Part shown: piece after piece, positions 1 to 8,190 of the stretch | How the letters are laid out: every line of letters starts with the position of its first letter | How positions within the stretch are numbered: position 1 is the first letter of the stretch | Assembly: GCA_021414115.1 (NCBI GenBank) | Contig: JAIOPD010000091.1 | Span: 18,647 to 82,646, forward strand | DNA: 64,000 nt | Source: Planctomycetia bacterium | GTDB taxonomy: Bacteria > Planctomycetota > Planctomycetia > Pirellulales > UBA1268 | Direction: 5' to 3' | Translations under genes and position numbers: made by a program | The notes under the pieces: generated by a model | The model's database searches: none | Told to the model about the DNA's origin: nothing | The model's input: only the letters and a program-made list of their open reading frames with translations

Positions 1-796
1 CGGCAAGCGGCTGCGTCCGGCACTGGCCCTCTGGGCTGCGCAGGCCTGTGGCCGGCCAGAAACCGATGCAACGAGCCTGTGGACGGCCGCCGCGCCCGCG
101 GCGATCGCCGTGGAGATGATCCACGCCTACTCGCTCGTGCACGACGACCTCCCTGCGATGGACGACGACGACCTCCGCCGTGGCCGTCCCACCTGTCACC
201 GCGCCTACGACGAGGCGACCGCCATCCTCTGCGGCGACGCGCTCCAGGCATTGGCCTTCGAGGTGCTCGCGGCGGGCATGCCCGCCGCGGCGGCCGGCCG
301 GGCCTGTCTCGTGCTGGCCCGCGCCGCCGGCGCCGAAGCGCTCGTCGGCGGCCAGGTGGACGATCTCGCCGCTGAGCGAGGCTGGATGTCGCTGCGGCCC
401 ACGACGGCCGACGACCAGATCGCGTGGATGGACCGCATCAACCGCCGCAAGACCGGCGCACTGTTTCTCGCGGCGCTCGAGCTCGGCGGACTCGCGGCGG
501 CCGCCGACACGGCACAGCAGGCCGCCTTGGCATCGTTTGGCAGGGCATTCGGAATCGCGTTTCAAATCGCCGACGACGTGCTCGATGCCGAGGGCACCGA
601 GGCCGCGATGGGCAAGCGTGTCGGCAAGGACGCCGACCGCGGCAAGATCACCTATCCCACGGTCGCCGGCATCGCCGCCGCACGGGAGCGGGCCCGCGAT
701 CTGGCCGCTCAGGCGGTCGCCGCGGTCGAACCACTGGGCAAACCCGCCGCGGAACTGGCGGCCCTCGCCCGCTGGATCGTCGCCCGCGATCATTAA
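1..796 (+). CDS. ispA: Polyprenyl (farnesyl/geranylgeranyl) diphosphate synthase, 5' truncated by the window edge
   Basis: Head-to-tail prenyl chain elongation: condenses isopentenyl diphosphate with an allylic diphosphate in the cytoplasm. The reading frame is open from base 2 and begins with GKRLRP, the conserved substrate-binding stretch near the N-terminus of the family, so only a short N-terminal part is missing. The first aspartate-rich motif is HDDLPAMDDDDLRRG and the second is QIADDVLDAEG, so both metal-binding motifs are present. The stop lies 28 bases before dxs, which makes the substrate for this pathway, so the pair is probably one operon. The chain length of the product cannot be told from the sequence alone; short-chain (C15/C20) synthases of this type are usually called IspA. 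Confidence 0.93.
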   Translation, partial: GKRLRPALALWAAQACGRPETDATSLWTAAAPAAIAVEMIHAYSLVHDDLPAMDDDDLRRGRPTCHRAYDEATAILCGDALQALAFEVLAAGMPAAAAGRACLVLARAAGAEALVGGQVDDLAAERGWMSLRPTTADDQIAWMDRINRRKTGALFLAALELGGLAAAADTAQQAALASFGRAFGIAFQIADDVLDAEGTEAAMGKRVGKDADRGKITYPTVAGIAAARERARDLAAQAVAAVEPLGKPAAELAALARWIVARDH

Positions 797-824
797 GAGG
801 ACCCGCACGGAGCACTTCCACGCC

Positions 825-2747
825 ATGGCCGACATCCTGCCCAGCATCCTCTCGCCGCGCGACCTCCAAGGCCTCTCCATGGAGCAGCTCGAGCAGCTCG
901 CCGCCGAGATGCGGCGGGCGCTCTGCGAGGTCGTCACGTCGCGAACGGCCCACTTCGCGTCGAACCTCGGCGTGGTGGAACTCTGCCTGGCGCTGCATCG
1001 CGTGTTCGACTTCAGCCGCGACCGGCTGATCTGGGACACCGGCCACCAGATCTATCCCCACAAGCTGATCACCGGCCGGTTCGCCCGATTCGGCACGATC
1101 CGCACCAAGGGCGGGCTGATGGGCTATCCCAATCCGGAGGAGAGCCCCTACGACCTGTTCATGACGGGCCACGCCGGGTGCAGCGTGTCGACGGCGCTCG
1201 GTCTCGCCAGCGGCGACAGCCTGCGGGGCGAAGACGATCGCCGCAGCGTGGCCGTGATCGGCGACGGGGCCCTCCCGTCCGGCATCGTCTTCGAGGCGCT
1301 CAACAACGCCGGCTTCCTCAAGAAACGGCTGCTCGTGATCCTCAACGACAACAAGATGTCGATCTGCCCACGGGTCGGAGCGCTGGCCGAATACCTCGAC
1401 ACCGTGCGGACCAACCCCTGGTATCGCGGCATCAAGCACCAGGCCGGCGAGCTCATCAAGGGCGTGCCGATGGTCGGCGAACAGGTCGAGCGGATGCTGA
1501 CCAACGTCAAGGACTCGCTCAAGGCGACGCTCCACGGCGGCATGCTCTTCGAGGCGATGGGCGTTCGCTACTTCGGACCTGTCGAAGGGCATTCGCTCCC
1601 CAACCTCATCCGCTACCTCGAACTCGTCAAGGACGAGGAGGGGCCGATCCTGCTCCACGTGCTCACCGAGAAGGGGCACGGCTTCAAGCCGGCCGAGGCC
1701 GATCCCGTCTTCTTCCATACCCCGGCCCCGTTCGAGTGTGACGACGACGATTGCATCGTCTCGATCAAGAAGTCGTCGTCGCGGGCCTACACCGACACGG
1801 CATCGGCAGCGATCGGAGCGGCCCTGCGGCGCGACAAGCGGGTGACGGTGATGACCGCCGCGATGTGCCAGGGCAACAAGCTCGAGCCGGTTCGCGAGGA
1901 GTTTCCCGACCGCTTCTTCGACGTCGGCATCTGCGAATCGCACGCCGTCGCCTTCGCGGCCGGACAGGCCAAGGCCGGCTGCCTGCCGATCGTCGACATC
2001 TACAGCACGTTCCTCCAACGGTCGTTCGACCAGATCTTCCAGGAGGTCTGCCTGCAGAACCTGCCGGTCGTGTTCATGCTCGACCGGGCCGGCCTGACGG
2101 GCCCCGACGGCCCCACCCACCACGGCAGTTACGACCTCGGCTACCTGCGGTTGTTTCCCAACATGGTGGTGCTCGCCCCCGGCGACGAGCACGACCTCGC
2201 CGCGATGCTCGACTGGGCGCTCGCCCACGGCGGACCGGTCGCGATCCGCTACCCCAAGGCGGTCGTGGAAACCCACGCCGGCCCGCGGATGCCGCTCGAG
2301 CTCGGCAGGTCGGAAGTGCTCGCCGAGGGTAACGATGGCCTCGTGATCGCCTGCGGCACGCTCCTCGGCGAGGCGCTCAAGGCGGCGCAGCAACTGCACC
2401 GGGAGGGGCTCGAGATCGGGGTGATCAACGCCCGGTTCGTGAAGCCGCTCGACGGCGGCATCGTGGAACGGCTCGAGACGGTGCCCTGGGCCGTGACGCT
2501 CGAGGAAAACGCCCTGCCCACCGGCTTCGGCAGCGGAGTACTCGAGGCCGTCAACGACGCGGGCATCCACACCGGCCCGATCGTGAGGCTGGGACTGCCC
2601 GACCGGTTCGTGGAGCACGGGGAGCGGGCCGAACTGCTCGCCGATCTCGGGCTCGACGCCGCCGGGATCGCCGCCACCTGCCGTCGGCTCGCCGGTCGCG
2701 AGCCGTTGACTGCCGATGCCTCCGCACATGCCGCGGCCGATCGCTGA
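825..2747 (+). CDS. dxs: 1-deoxy-D-xylulose-5-phosphate synthase
   Basis: Thiamine-diphosphate enzyme that joins pyruvate and glyceraldehyde-3-phosphate, the first step of the MEP isoprenoid pathway. The 640-residue product has the family length. Visible signatures are YPHKLITGR, the TPP motif VIGDGALPSG through NDNKMSI, the EKGHGFKPAEADP segment, and FDVGICESH, which carries the glutamate that activates TPP. THHGSYDLGYLR follows. Several positions differ from the textbook enzyme (WDTGHQ for WDVGHQ, GGLMGYP for GGLSGFP), so this is a divergent lineage form. The ATG at 825 follows an AAGAGG ribosome site; the frame is open further upstream but that part only overlaps ispA. Next gene: nadK, 20 bases on. 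Confidence 0.94.
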   Translation: MADILPSILSPRDLQGLSMEQLEQLAAEMRRALCEVVTSRTAHFASNLGVVELCLALHRVFDFSRDRLIWDTGHQIYPHKLITGRFARFGTIRTKGGLMGYPNPEESPYDLFMTGHAGCSVSTALGLASGDSLRGEDDRRSVAVIGDGALPSGIVFEALNNAGFLKKRLLVILNDNKMSICPRVGALAEYLDTVRTNPWYRGIKHQAGELIKGVPMVGEQVERMLTNVKDSLKATLHGGMLFEAMGVRYFGPVEGHSLPNLIRYLELVKDEEGPILLHVLTEKGHGFKPAEADPVFFHTPAPFECDDDDCIVSIKKSSSRAYTDTASAAIGAALRRDKRVTVMTAAMCQGNKLEPVREEFPDRFFDVGICESHAVAFAAGQAKAGCLPIVDIYSTFLQRSFDQIFQEVCLQNLPVVFMLDRAGLTGPDGPTHHGSYDLGYLRLFPNMVVLAPGDEHDLAAMLDWALAHGGPVAIRYPKAVVETHAGPRMPLELGRSEVLAEGNDGLVIACGTLLGEALKAAQQLHREGLEIGVINARFVKPLDGGIVERLETVPWAVTLEENALPTGFGSGVLEAVNDAGIHTGPIVRLGLPDRFVEHGERAELLADLGLDAAGIAATCRRLAGREPLTADASAHAAADR

Positions 2748-2767
2748 ATCCTCGCGGAGCGAGCGCC

Positions 2768-3688
2768 ATGTCGCGTGGGTCCCGACTGCGTCCTGAGCAT
2801 GCCATGCCCACGCCCCTGCGGGTGGTGATCGTCGGCCCCGCCGACATTGGCGACGTCGCCGCGGAGGCGGATCGGCTCTCGGCGAGCCTGGCATCGGCCG
2901 GCCACCACGTCACCTGCCTGCTCACGCCCCGGTCCGAAGCGGCCGACGCGGAGTGCCCCACTGACACCGATCTGGTGGTGGTGCTCGGCGGCGACGGCTC
3001 CATCCTGCGTGCTGCCCGCTGGATGGGCTACGGGCAGGTGCCGGTGCTGGGAGTGAATCTCGGCAGGCTCGGGTTCCTCGCCGACGTGCCCCGACACGAC
3101 GCGTCGGAGGCCCTCCGGGAGATCGCCGCCGGACGATTCCGGCTCGTGGACCATTTGATGTTCGAGGCGGAGGTGCTGCGGGGCGAGGTGGCCGTGCAAC
3201 GGGAACTCGGCCTCAACGAGACCTCGATCCTCGCCGGCCCGCCGTTCTCGATGATCGAGATCCGGCTGCTTGTCGACGGGGAACTGGCGACGACCTACCG
3301 GGCCGACGGCTTGATCGTCTCGACGCCCGTCGGCTCCACCGCCTACAACCTCTCGGCAGGCGGGCCGATCGTTCGCAAGGACCTCGACGCGTTCGTATTC
3401 ACTCCGCTCAATCCCCACACGCTCACCAATCGGACGGTCGTGGACTCCGCCTCACGTGCCTACGAGATCGTCGTTCCCGAGCCCAACGCGGGCTCCGCCT
3501 GCGTCGTTGACGGCCGCGTGGTGACGAGCCTCGTCGCCGGCGACCGCATCCGCGTCCGCCGCGCGGCCCCGCGGTTCACGCTGGTCGAAACGGGCCGGCA
3601 CGGCTACTACCGCACACTCCGCGAGAAACTCGCCTGGGGAGGCGGGCCGCGGGCCGCCGAGCCTCCGGCGCCGCGGGGTGGCGCATGA
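2768..3688 (+). CDS. nadK: NAD kinase
   Basis: ATP-dependent phosphorylation of NAD to NADP in the cytoplasm. Family signatures are the GGDGS loop (VVVLGGDGSILRAAR), NLGRLGFLAD, NETSILAG, and the NAD-binding stretch STPVGSTAYNLSAGGPIV, in the usual order. The product is 306 residues. The ATG at 2768 has a GGAG 8 bases upstream; a second ATG at 2804, just before the Rossmann-like start PLRVVIVG, is an alternative. The gene follows dxs closely and its TGA overlaps the ATG of the next gene by 4 bases, so it belongs to the ispA-dxs-nadK unit. The MEP pathway consumes NADPH, which fits the grouping, although this link is an inference. Confidence 0.93.
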   Translation: MSRGSRLRPEHAMPTPLRVVIVGPADIGDVAAEADRLSASLASAGHHVTCLLTPRSEAADAECPTDTDLVVVLGGDGSILRAARWMGYGQVPVLGVNLGRLGFLADVPRHDASEALREIAAGRFRLVDHLMFEAEVLRGEVAVQRELGLNETSILAGPPFSMIEIRLLVDGELATTYRADGLIVSTPVGSTAYNLSAGGPIVRKDLDAFVFTPLNPHTLTNRTVVDSASRAYEIVVPEPNAGSACVVDGRVVTSLVAGDRIRVRRAAPRFTLVETGRHGYYRTLREKLAWGGGPRAAEPPAPRGGA

Positions 3689-4554
3689 TCCCAGTCCATG
3701 CTCGGCTGCCGCCGCTGGCGACGCGGTTCCTGGTCGCGGCGTGCCTGGCGGCCTGCCTCCCGTGCAGCCTCGGCCAGGCCGCCGAGGAGCCGGTGACGCT
3801 CCGCTACCGATTCGAGCCCGCCGACCGGATTGCCACGCAGGTCGCCCATCGGGCCCTCACCGAGACCACGATGAATGGCACGACCCAGTCCGTGGAGACC
3901 ATGACCGACTCGACCAAGACGTGGACGGTGATCGACGTCGCGGCGGATGGCAGGGCCACGCTCGAACACTCCGTGGACGACGTCACGATGACGTCGCGCA
4001 CCAGCGACCGGGGCGAAATCCGTTGGACGAGCTCCGGTACCGACGAGCCGCCGCCAGGGTATGAACTGGTGCGGCACAGCCTCGGCGTGCCGCTGGTGCG
4101 GATGGTGGTCGCCACCGACGGCCGCGTGATCGATCGCCGCGAACTCCGCCCCTGCCCGCCGGCGGCGACCGGCGACCTCGTCGTCGTGCCGCTTCCCGAG
4201 GAGCCCGTGCGGGTCGGTGCGGAGTGGACGGTGCCGCAGGAGGTGGTCGTAGAGGTTCCCAACGGCCCCCGGAAGGCGGTCCGCACCCGGCTCCGCTACC
4301 GCCTCGACTCGATCAAAGACGGGATCGCCACGATCTCGGTCGACACGACCGTGCTCACGCCGATCGACGATCCGCGGCTCGAGGCGCGGCTTCTCGAGCG
4401 CATCTGGGACGGCGAGATTCGCTTCGACATCGCCCAGGGGCGAGTGGTCTCACGCCGCACGGGCATCGACCGCCGCGTCGTCGGCTTTGGCGGCCCGCAG
4501 TCGAGCGTGCGCTACAAGGCGAGCCTCGAAGAAACGGTCGCGTCACCGCGCTGA
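3685..4554 (+). CDS. Secreted protein of unknown function
   Basis: A 289-residue protein with a clear signal peptide: a hydrophobic stretch LATRFLVAACLAACLPCS and a likely cleavage near GQAAEE. The mature part is soluble and beta-rich in appearance, with repeated charged/hydrophobic alternation (RYRFEPADRIATQ, TRLRYRLDSIKDG) like planctomycete proteins of the DUF6263 kind; that family name is a guess from pattern only. Its ATG overlaps the nadK stop (ATGA), so it is translationally coupled to nadK. It converges on dnaA; the 43-base gap holds the 12-base palindrome GGCCACGTGGCC. No catalytic motif was recognised. Confidence 0.75.
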   Translation: MIPVHARLPPLATRFLVAACLAACLPCSLGQAAEEPVTLRYRFEPADRIATQVAHRALTETTMNGTTQSVETMTDSTKTWTVIDVAADGRATLEHSVDDVTMTSRTSDRGEIRWTSSGTDEPPPGYELVRHSLGVPLVRMVVATDGRVIDRRELRPCPPAATGDLVVVPLPEEPVRVGAEWTVPQEVVVEVPNGPRKAVRTRLRYRLDSIKDGIATISVDTTVLTPIDDPRLEARLLERIWDGEIRFDIAQGRVVSRRTGIDRRVVGFGGPQSSVRYKASLEETVASPR

Positions 4555-4597
4555 TCGCCACGCGGCCACGTGGCCCCATCCCTCGCCGTGGCGGGCA

Positions 4598-6133
4598 TCA
4601 TCCGGCGCGGAGCACGTCCTCGACGCGGCGAATCGCCTCTTCGACGTCCCAGGCGGCATCGGCCAGCACGATCTGTGAACGCTTCGCCACCCATTCGCCC
4701 ACCGCCTTCTGTGCGGCGATGACCGTCGAGTGGCTCCTGCGACCGAAGAAGCTGCCGATCTCGACGAGCGCGGCGTGGGTGTGCTTCCGGGCGAGGAACA
4801 TCGCCAGCATTCGTGGATGACTCGTCGTCCGGGCCCGCCGCGCCGATTGCAGGCTGCCGCTGTCGATGCCAAAAGCCTTGCACACGGCCCGCTCGATGTC
4901 GGCGAGCCGAACGCTTCGCGCACTCGATCGCACGAGATCGGAAAGGGCTTCCACCGCCATGTCCTGCGCGATCGGCAGGCCGAGCATCTGGCTCGTCGCC
5001 TCCAGGCGGTTGACCGCCCCGAAGAGTTCGCGGGCGTGCCGCGTCATGTGGGTGGCGACGTATTGCACGACGTCGTCGGGTGCCGCCAGGCCCCGCTTGG
5101 CGCAGACTGCCGCCACGATCCCCCGGCGCACGTCAAAGTCGGGGGGCAGGATCCGTGCGGTCATCCCGCCGCGGAGCCGCGTCAGCAGATCGGGGCCGAG
5201 GTCGGGCAACGCATCGAGTTCGCGATCGCAGCCGAGGATCACCTGTCGCCCCTGCCGCTGCAGAAAGTCGAGCGTGTGCTGCAGTTCGAGGATCGTGGCC
5301 TTTTTGCCGACGAAGAACTGCAGATCGTCGATCACGAGCAGGTCGGCGGTGCGGCACGTGCGGCGAAAGCCGGGCAGGCCGCCGCCACCGTGGAGGGCAT
5401 GCAGAAAGGCGGTGGTGAACTGTTCGGCCGAGAGGCACACCGCATTGACGCCCGGATGAACTTCACGGGCCCGTTCGCACGCCCCTTCGAGGAGGTGCGT
5501 CTTGCCCACGCCACTGGGGCCGTGGATCACGAGCGGCGAGATTTCGCCGGGACGGGCGACCGCCATTTCGACGGCCCCGCAGGCCATGCGGTTGCTCGGC
5601 CCGACGACGAAGTCCGCCAGCCGCAGACCGGGCCGACGGCCCGGGGAAGCTATTCCTTTGGCCTGCTGGGCCACGACAGTGAGCCCGCGGGACAGCGGCT
5701 GCGGGCCGCGGGCACCGCTTGGCGTGGTCGCAGCCGCAGAACGACCGCCACGGCGGCCGACAGAGGGCCGGCGTCGGGGAGGAGCAGCGGGCTCTGCGGG
5801 CGGACTTGGGGGCACCGCCACCGCGTCCGCTGCGGCCGGCTCCCAGCCCACCTCCGCGGAAGGTCCGCAGGCATCTCGGGCCGCCGCGGCCATTTCCGCG
5901 CTGAACGTACGGCACAGCCAATCGTACGTGAAGCCGCTGCCCACAGTGACGATCACCCGCGGGCCGGGACCGCTGCCGCCATGTGCCTCGACCGCGAGCC
6001 GAACCGCGTCTCCGAACCAGACCGCAAACCGGTCATCTCCGATGCGTGAACGAAAGGCCCGCAGGACGCGCTCCGCAATCGCCTCGCCGTCGGACGGTTC
6101 GGCGTTTTCGACGGCGTCGCGTGCGTTCCCCAT
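4598..6133 (-). CDS. dnaA: Chromosomal replication initiator protein DnaA
   Basis: AAA+ ATPase that binds DnaA boxes and opens the origin. The product is 511 residues. Domain I is at 15-95 (QIG-like region RIGDDRFAVWF), then a long Pro/Ala/Arg-rich linker at 96-165 (domain II). Domain III has Walker A GPSGVGKT at 205-212 and Walker B LLVIDDLQFF at 265-274. Domain IV has the helix-turn-helix signature FFGRRSHSTVIAAQKAV near the C-terminus. The signature usually contains DHSTV; here it is SHSTV. The start is ATG; a strong TTGACA/TATACT promoter lies about 95 bases upstream and is overlapped by a perfect inverted repeat. The gene is not beside dnaN or gyrB, the more common arrangement. Confidence 0.93.
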   Translation of the reverse strand: MGNARDAVENAEPSDGEAIAERVLRAFRSRIGDDRFAVWFGDAVRLAVEAHGGSGPGPRVIVTVGSGFTYDWLCRTFSAEMAAAARDACGPSAEVGWEPAAADAVAVPPSPPAEPAAPPRRRPSVGRRGGRSAAATTPSGARGPQPLSRGLTVVAQQAKGIASPGRRPGLRLADFVVGPSNRMACGAVEMAVARPGEISPLVIHGPSGVGKTHLLEGACERAREVHPGVNAVCLSAEQFTTAFLHALHGGGGLPGFRRTCRTADLLVIDDLQFFVGKKATILELQHTLDFLQRQGRQVILGCDRELDALPDLGPDLLTRLRGGMTARILPPDFDVRRGIVAAVCAKRGLAAPDDVVQYVATHMTRHARELFGAVNRLEATSQMLGLPIAQDMAVEALSDLVRSSARSVRLADIERAVCKAFGIDSGSLQSARRARTTSHPRMLAMFLARKHTHAALVEIGSFFGRRSHSTVIAAQKAVGEWVAKRSQIVLADAAWDVEEAIRRVEDVLRAG

Positions 6134-6225
6134 GGGTCCTTCCCGTGCCAGATTCCTCGCGGATTCCGACGATTTTCATCCGTGTTTTCGCATCCCGATT
6201 CGCACTGAATCAAAGAAGCGGCGCG

Positions 6226-6253
6226 AGTATAGGAGTGCATGCAGTGCTGTCAA
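6226..6253 (-). promoter_or_regulatory. Promoter of dnaA
   Basis: Read on the minus strand: TTGACA (6253-6248), a 16-base spacer, and TATACT (6231-6226). This is the best sigma-70-type match seen in the window. The predicted transcript has a leader of about 85 bases before the dnaA ATG at 6133. Confidence 0.75.
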
Positions 6254-6272
6254 ACCATGACAGCACTGCATG
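6238..6272. promoter_or_regulatory. Perfect inverted repeat overlapping the dnaA -35 box (putative operator)
   Basis: Left arm CATGCAGTGCTGTCA at 6238-6252, spacer AACCA, right arm TGACAGCACTGCATG at 6258-6272: 15 of 15 bases pair. The left arm covers most of the -35 hexamer and most of the promoter spacer, so a dimeric protein bound here would compete with RNA polymerase. An RNA hairpin is less likely because most of the repeat lies upstream of the predicted transcription start. Confidence 0.7.
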
Positions 6273-6370
6273 GGAAAGAACGATCAAATGCCGCGCGTCG
6301 AAACGCGAAACCACGGCGATGCTGCGCTGCGCCGGCGCGAACGAATCATTTCACCGCGGTATTCGCGTCG

Positions 6371-6385
6371 TGCACAAGTTGTGCA
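6371..6385. promoter_or_regulatory. Short palindrome upstream of dnaA
   Basis: TGCACAA-G-TTGTGCA: two 7-base arms around one base, about 240 bases upstream of the dnaA ATG and 185 bases upstream of the PDZ gene. Its symmetry suggests a protein-binding site. It matches the high-GC DnaA box only loosely (about 6 of 9). Confidence 0.4.
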
Positions 6386-6568
6386 TGGCCGCGGCGGGAT
6401 CGGCGGCATCGCGTTGCCGCCCGACGAATCGTGCTCGAATGCGCTGAAACCGCTGATTTTTCCGCGGCCGAACGCGGATGTGGGGCATGGCTCCCGACGC
6501 CTCCGGCATCCCTTATACTGCTCCCGTCATCAACGACACCTGACGTTCCACGGACGGGTTTACGAATC

Positions 6569-7957
6569 ATGTTGCTTGCGTGCGACCTCGAGAGCGTCTG
6601 TTCGCCGGATCGCGTCGATGCCAGGGCTGCGAGGCGGCGCGCCCGAGGCTCCCTTCGGTGGGTGGCATGGGCGCTCGCGGTGGCGTGCCTTCGATTCTCA
6701 CCGGTCCGCGCCGCGGACGAGCCTCCACGTCCGCCGGCGAGTTTCGAGCCCGGCGACATTTCGATCGGCGAGCCCATCGCCCTGCCCTTCGCAGCGCCCG
6801 CGCCCGCTCGCGAAGGCACTGCGGCGACGCCCGCCCCGGCTTCGCTCCCCACCACCCCGCTCGCCGCGAACACGGCGACCGCCCCAAACGGCTGGCTGGG
6901 AATGGCGGTCGCGGAATCGACCGTCGCGGGCCGCTGGTCCATCGTGGAAGTGGTCCTGAACGGTCCCGCAGCCGCGGCGGGAATCCGCACCGGGGATGAA
7001 CTCCGCGCCATCGACGGTGTGGCGCTGACGAACGCCGACGAAGTGGCCCAGGCGATGACGGCGATCGCCTCTGGACAGAACGTCCGCCTCTCCGTCGCGC
7101 GGGCGGATCAGGTCGGTGACGTCGCTCTGGTGGCCGTGCCCCGCCCCGTCGCGTCGGCATCCCGCGAATGGCAGGCCGCACCGCAGCAGCAACTGTCGCC
7201 GATCGAGACTCGCCCGCCCGTGGTCGCGGTCCCGCCGGTAGCCCCGCCGGCCGCCAACGCCGCGCCGACGGCGTCGGTGCTGGTGCAGCCTCGAACCCCC
7301 GTTCCCCCGTCGGCTCCCATCGCAAATCCTCCGGTCCCGGTCGTTCTCCCGGCGAGTTCTGCGGCGGTGCCTCCCCCAGCGTTCGTGACTCCTCAGACAG
7401 CGGCTGTCGCCGTCGCACCGATGACCACCGCTGTGTCCGCAGCGCGAGGCCGCACCGCTCTCGGTGTCCGCACGGTGCCGATCGATCCCGACATCCAGGC
7501 GCGGTTCCGCCTGCCCGAGGCCGCGGGCGCCTACGTCATCGGCGTGGTGGGCGATCTGCCCGCATCGAAGGCCGGTGTCCCGCCCGGCAGCGTGATCGTG
7601 AAACTGGGCGATCGCCCCGTGCGGTCGCCCCAGGAACTCACGCAACTCGTTGCCGCCGGACCGGTGGACCGTCCCGTGGCGCTCGAATACATACTCCCCG
7701 GAGGCGCCGAGAAACGCGCCGACGTGGTGCTCCAATCGCTGGAGCAACCGCTCGAGCAGGCGCTCGTGGGCGATGCCTCGATGCAGCCGACGGCGGCCCC
7801 CACGCTCGAGCCCGGTCCCGCTCCGCGCACGAGCCGTCGCCCCGTGACACCCGCCGAAGCGGAAGCCGGCGAACTCCGCCGCGAGGTCGGCCTCGTCCGC
7901 GCCTGGCTTGACGTGCTCGAGCGGCGGCTCGAGCGACTCACGCGCAACGGTCGCTAG
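6569..7957 (+). CDS. Exported protein with two PDZ domains
   Basis: A 462-residue protein. After a basic N-terminal stretch there is a hydrophobic segment (WVAWALAVACLRF) ending near VRAADE, a signal peptide or single anchor. PDZ domain 1 spans about 107-191 (GWLGMAVAE, AAAAGIRTGDELRAIDG). A Pro/Ala/Val-rich linker follows. PDZ domain 2 spans about 292-390 (ASKAGVPPGSVIVKLGDRPV). The last 30 residues (ELRREVGLVRAWLDVLERR) look like a short coiled coil. No trypsin-like or other protease domain is present, so it is probably a peptide-binding scaffold or protease partner at the envelope. Start chosen at the ATG just before the signal peptide; upstream codons cross the promoter region of dnaA. 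Confidence 0.8.
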   Translation: MLLACDLESVCSPDRVDARAARRRARGSLRWVAWALAVACLRFSPVRAADEPPRPPASFEPGDISIGEPIALPFAAPAPAREGTAATPAPASLPTTPLAANTATAPNGWLGMAVAESTVAGRWSIVEVVLNGPAAAAGIRTGDELRAIDGVALTNADEVAQAMTAIASGQNVRLSVARADQVGDVALVAVPRPVASASREWQAAPQQQLSPIETRPPVVAVPPVAPPAANAAPTASVLVQPRTPVPPSAPIANPPVPVVLPASSAAVPPPAFVTPQTAAVAVAPMTTAVSAARGRTALGVRTVPIDPDIQARFRLPEAAGAYVIGVVGDLPASKAGVPPGSVIVKLGDRPVRSPQELTQLVAAGPVDRPVALEYILPGGAEKRADVVLQSLEQPLEQALVGDASMQPTAAPTLEPGPAPRTSRRPVTPAEAEAGELRREVGLVRAWLDVLERRLERLTRNGR

Positions 7958-8034
7958 ACCGCATCCGACTTTGGTGCGTTGATGCCTGGGGTTCAGGGCC
8001 GCCCCTCGCGGGTTCTCGTTTGGGTCCGATGCCG

Positions 8035-8145
8035 GGAAAGCCCGGAGCGCGAGCGACGGGTATACGGGTGGCGACCTGGTTGGCAGCGCTGAGCCGCACG
8101 ATGCGGCGGGCCGTATTCCCCGCGCTGGCGCTTGGGGCTTCCTGA
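8035..8145. repeat. REP-like inverted doublet (type B arm and type A arm)
   Basis: A type B unit (GCCCGGAGCGCGAGCGACGG core) at 8035-8063 faces a type A unit, read in reverse as CGCGCTGGCGCTTGGGGCTT, at 8114-8145. The same A/B pairing recurs at 15362-15478 and 40268-40377. The element fills most of the gap between the convergent PDZ and DUF374 genes. Confidence 0.75.
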
Positions 8146-8190
8146 CGGCAGGCGTGCGGCTGCTCGTGGACCGGGAGCCGGTAAGCCAGG

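Larger units (their letters stand above)
6134..6568. other. Divergent intergenic region between dnaA and the PDZ-protein gene
   Basis: This 435-base gap is the upstream region of two divergent genes. It holds the dnaA promoter at 6226-6253, an overlapping 15-bp inverted repeat at 6238-6272, a second palindrome at 6371-6385, and a -10-like TATACT at 6514-6519 facing the other way. No consensus DnaA box (TTATNCACA or TTGTCCACA) was found on either strand, and no AT-rich tract, so the region gives no positive evidence of being the replication origin. Confidence 0.7.

Noticed and set aside
180..824. Longer dxs frame starting inside ispA
   Set aside because: It only reads ispA in another frame; the true start at 825 has a ribosome site and gives the family N-terminus.
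648..2894. Long open frame opposite dxs and nadK (748 codons)
   Set aside because: Antisense shadow caused by GC-rich codon bias; its composition is Arg/Gly-rich and no domain is recognisable.
4564..4575. Palindrome GGCCACGTGGCC between convergent genes as terminator
   Set aside because: Only 12 bases, no loop and no U-tract; such palindromes are common by chance in GC-rich DNA.
6134..6568. Replication origin next to dnaA
   Set aside because: No consensus DnaA boxes, no AT-rich unwinding tract, and no dnaN or gyrB neighbour.
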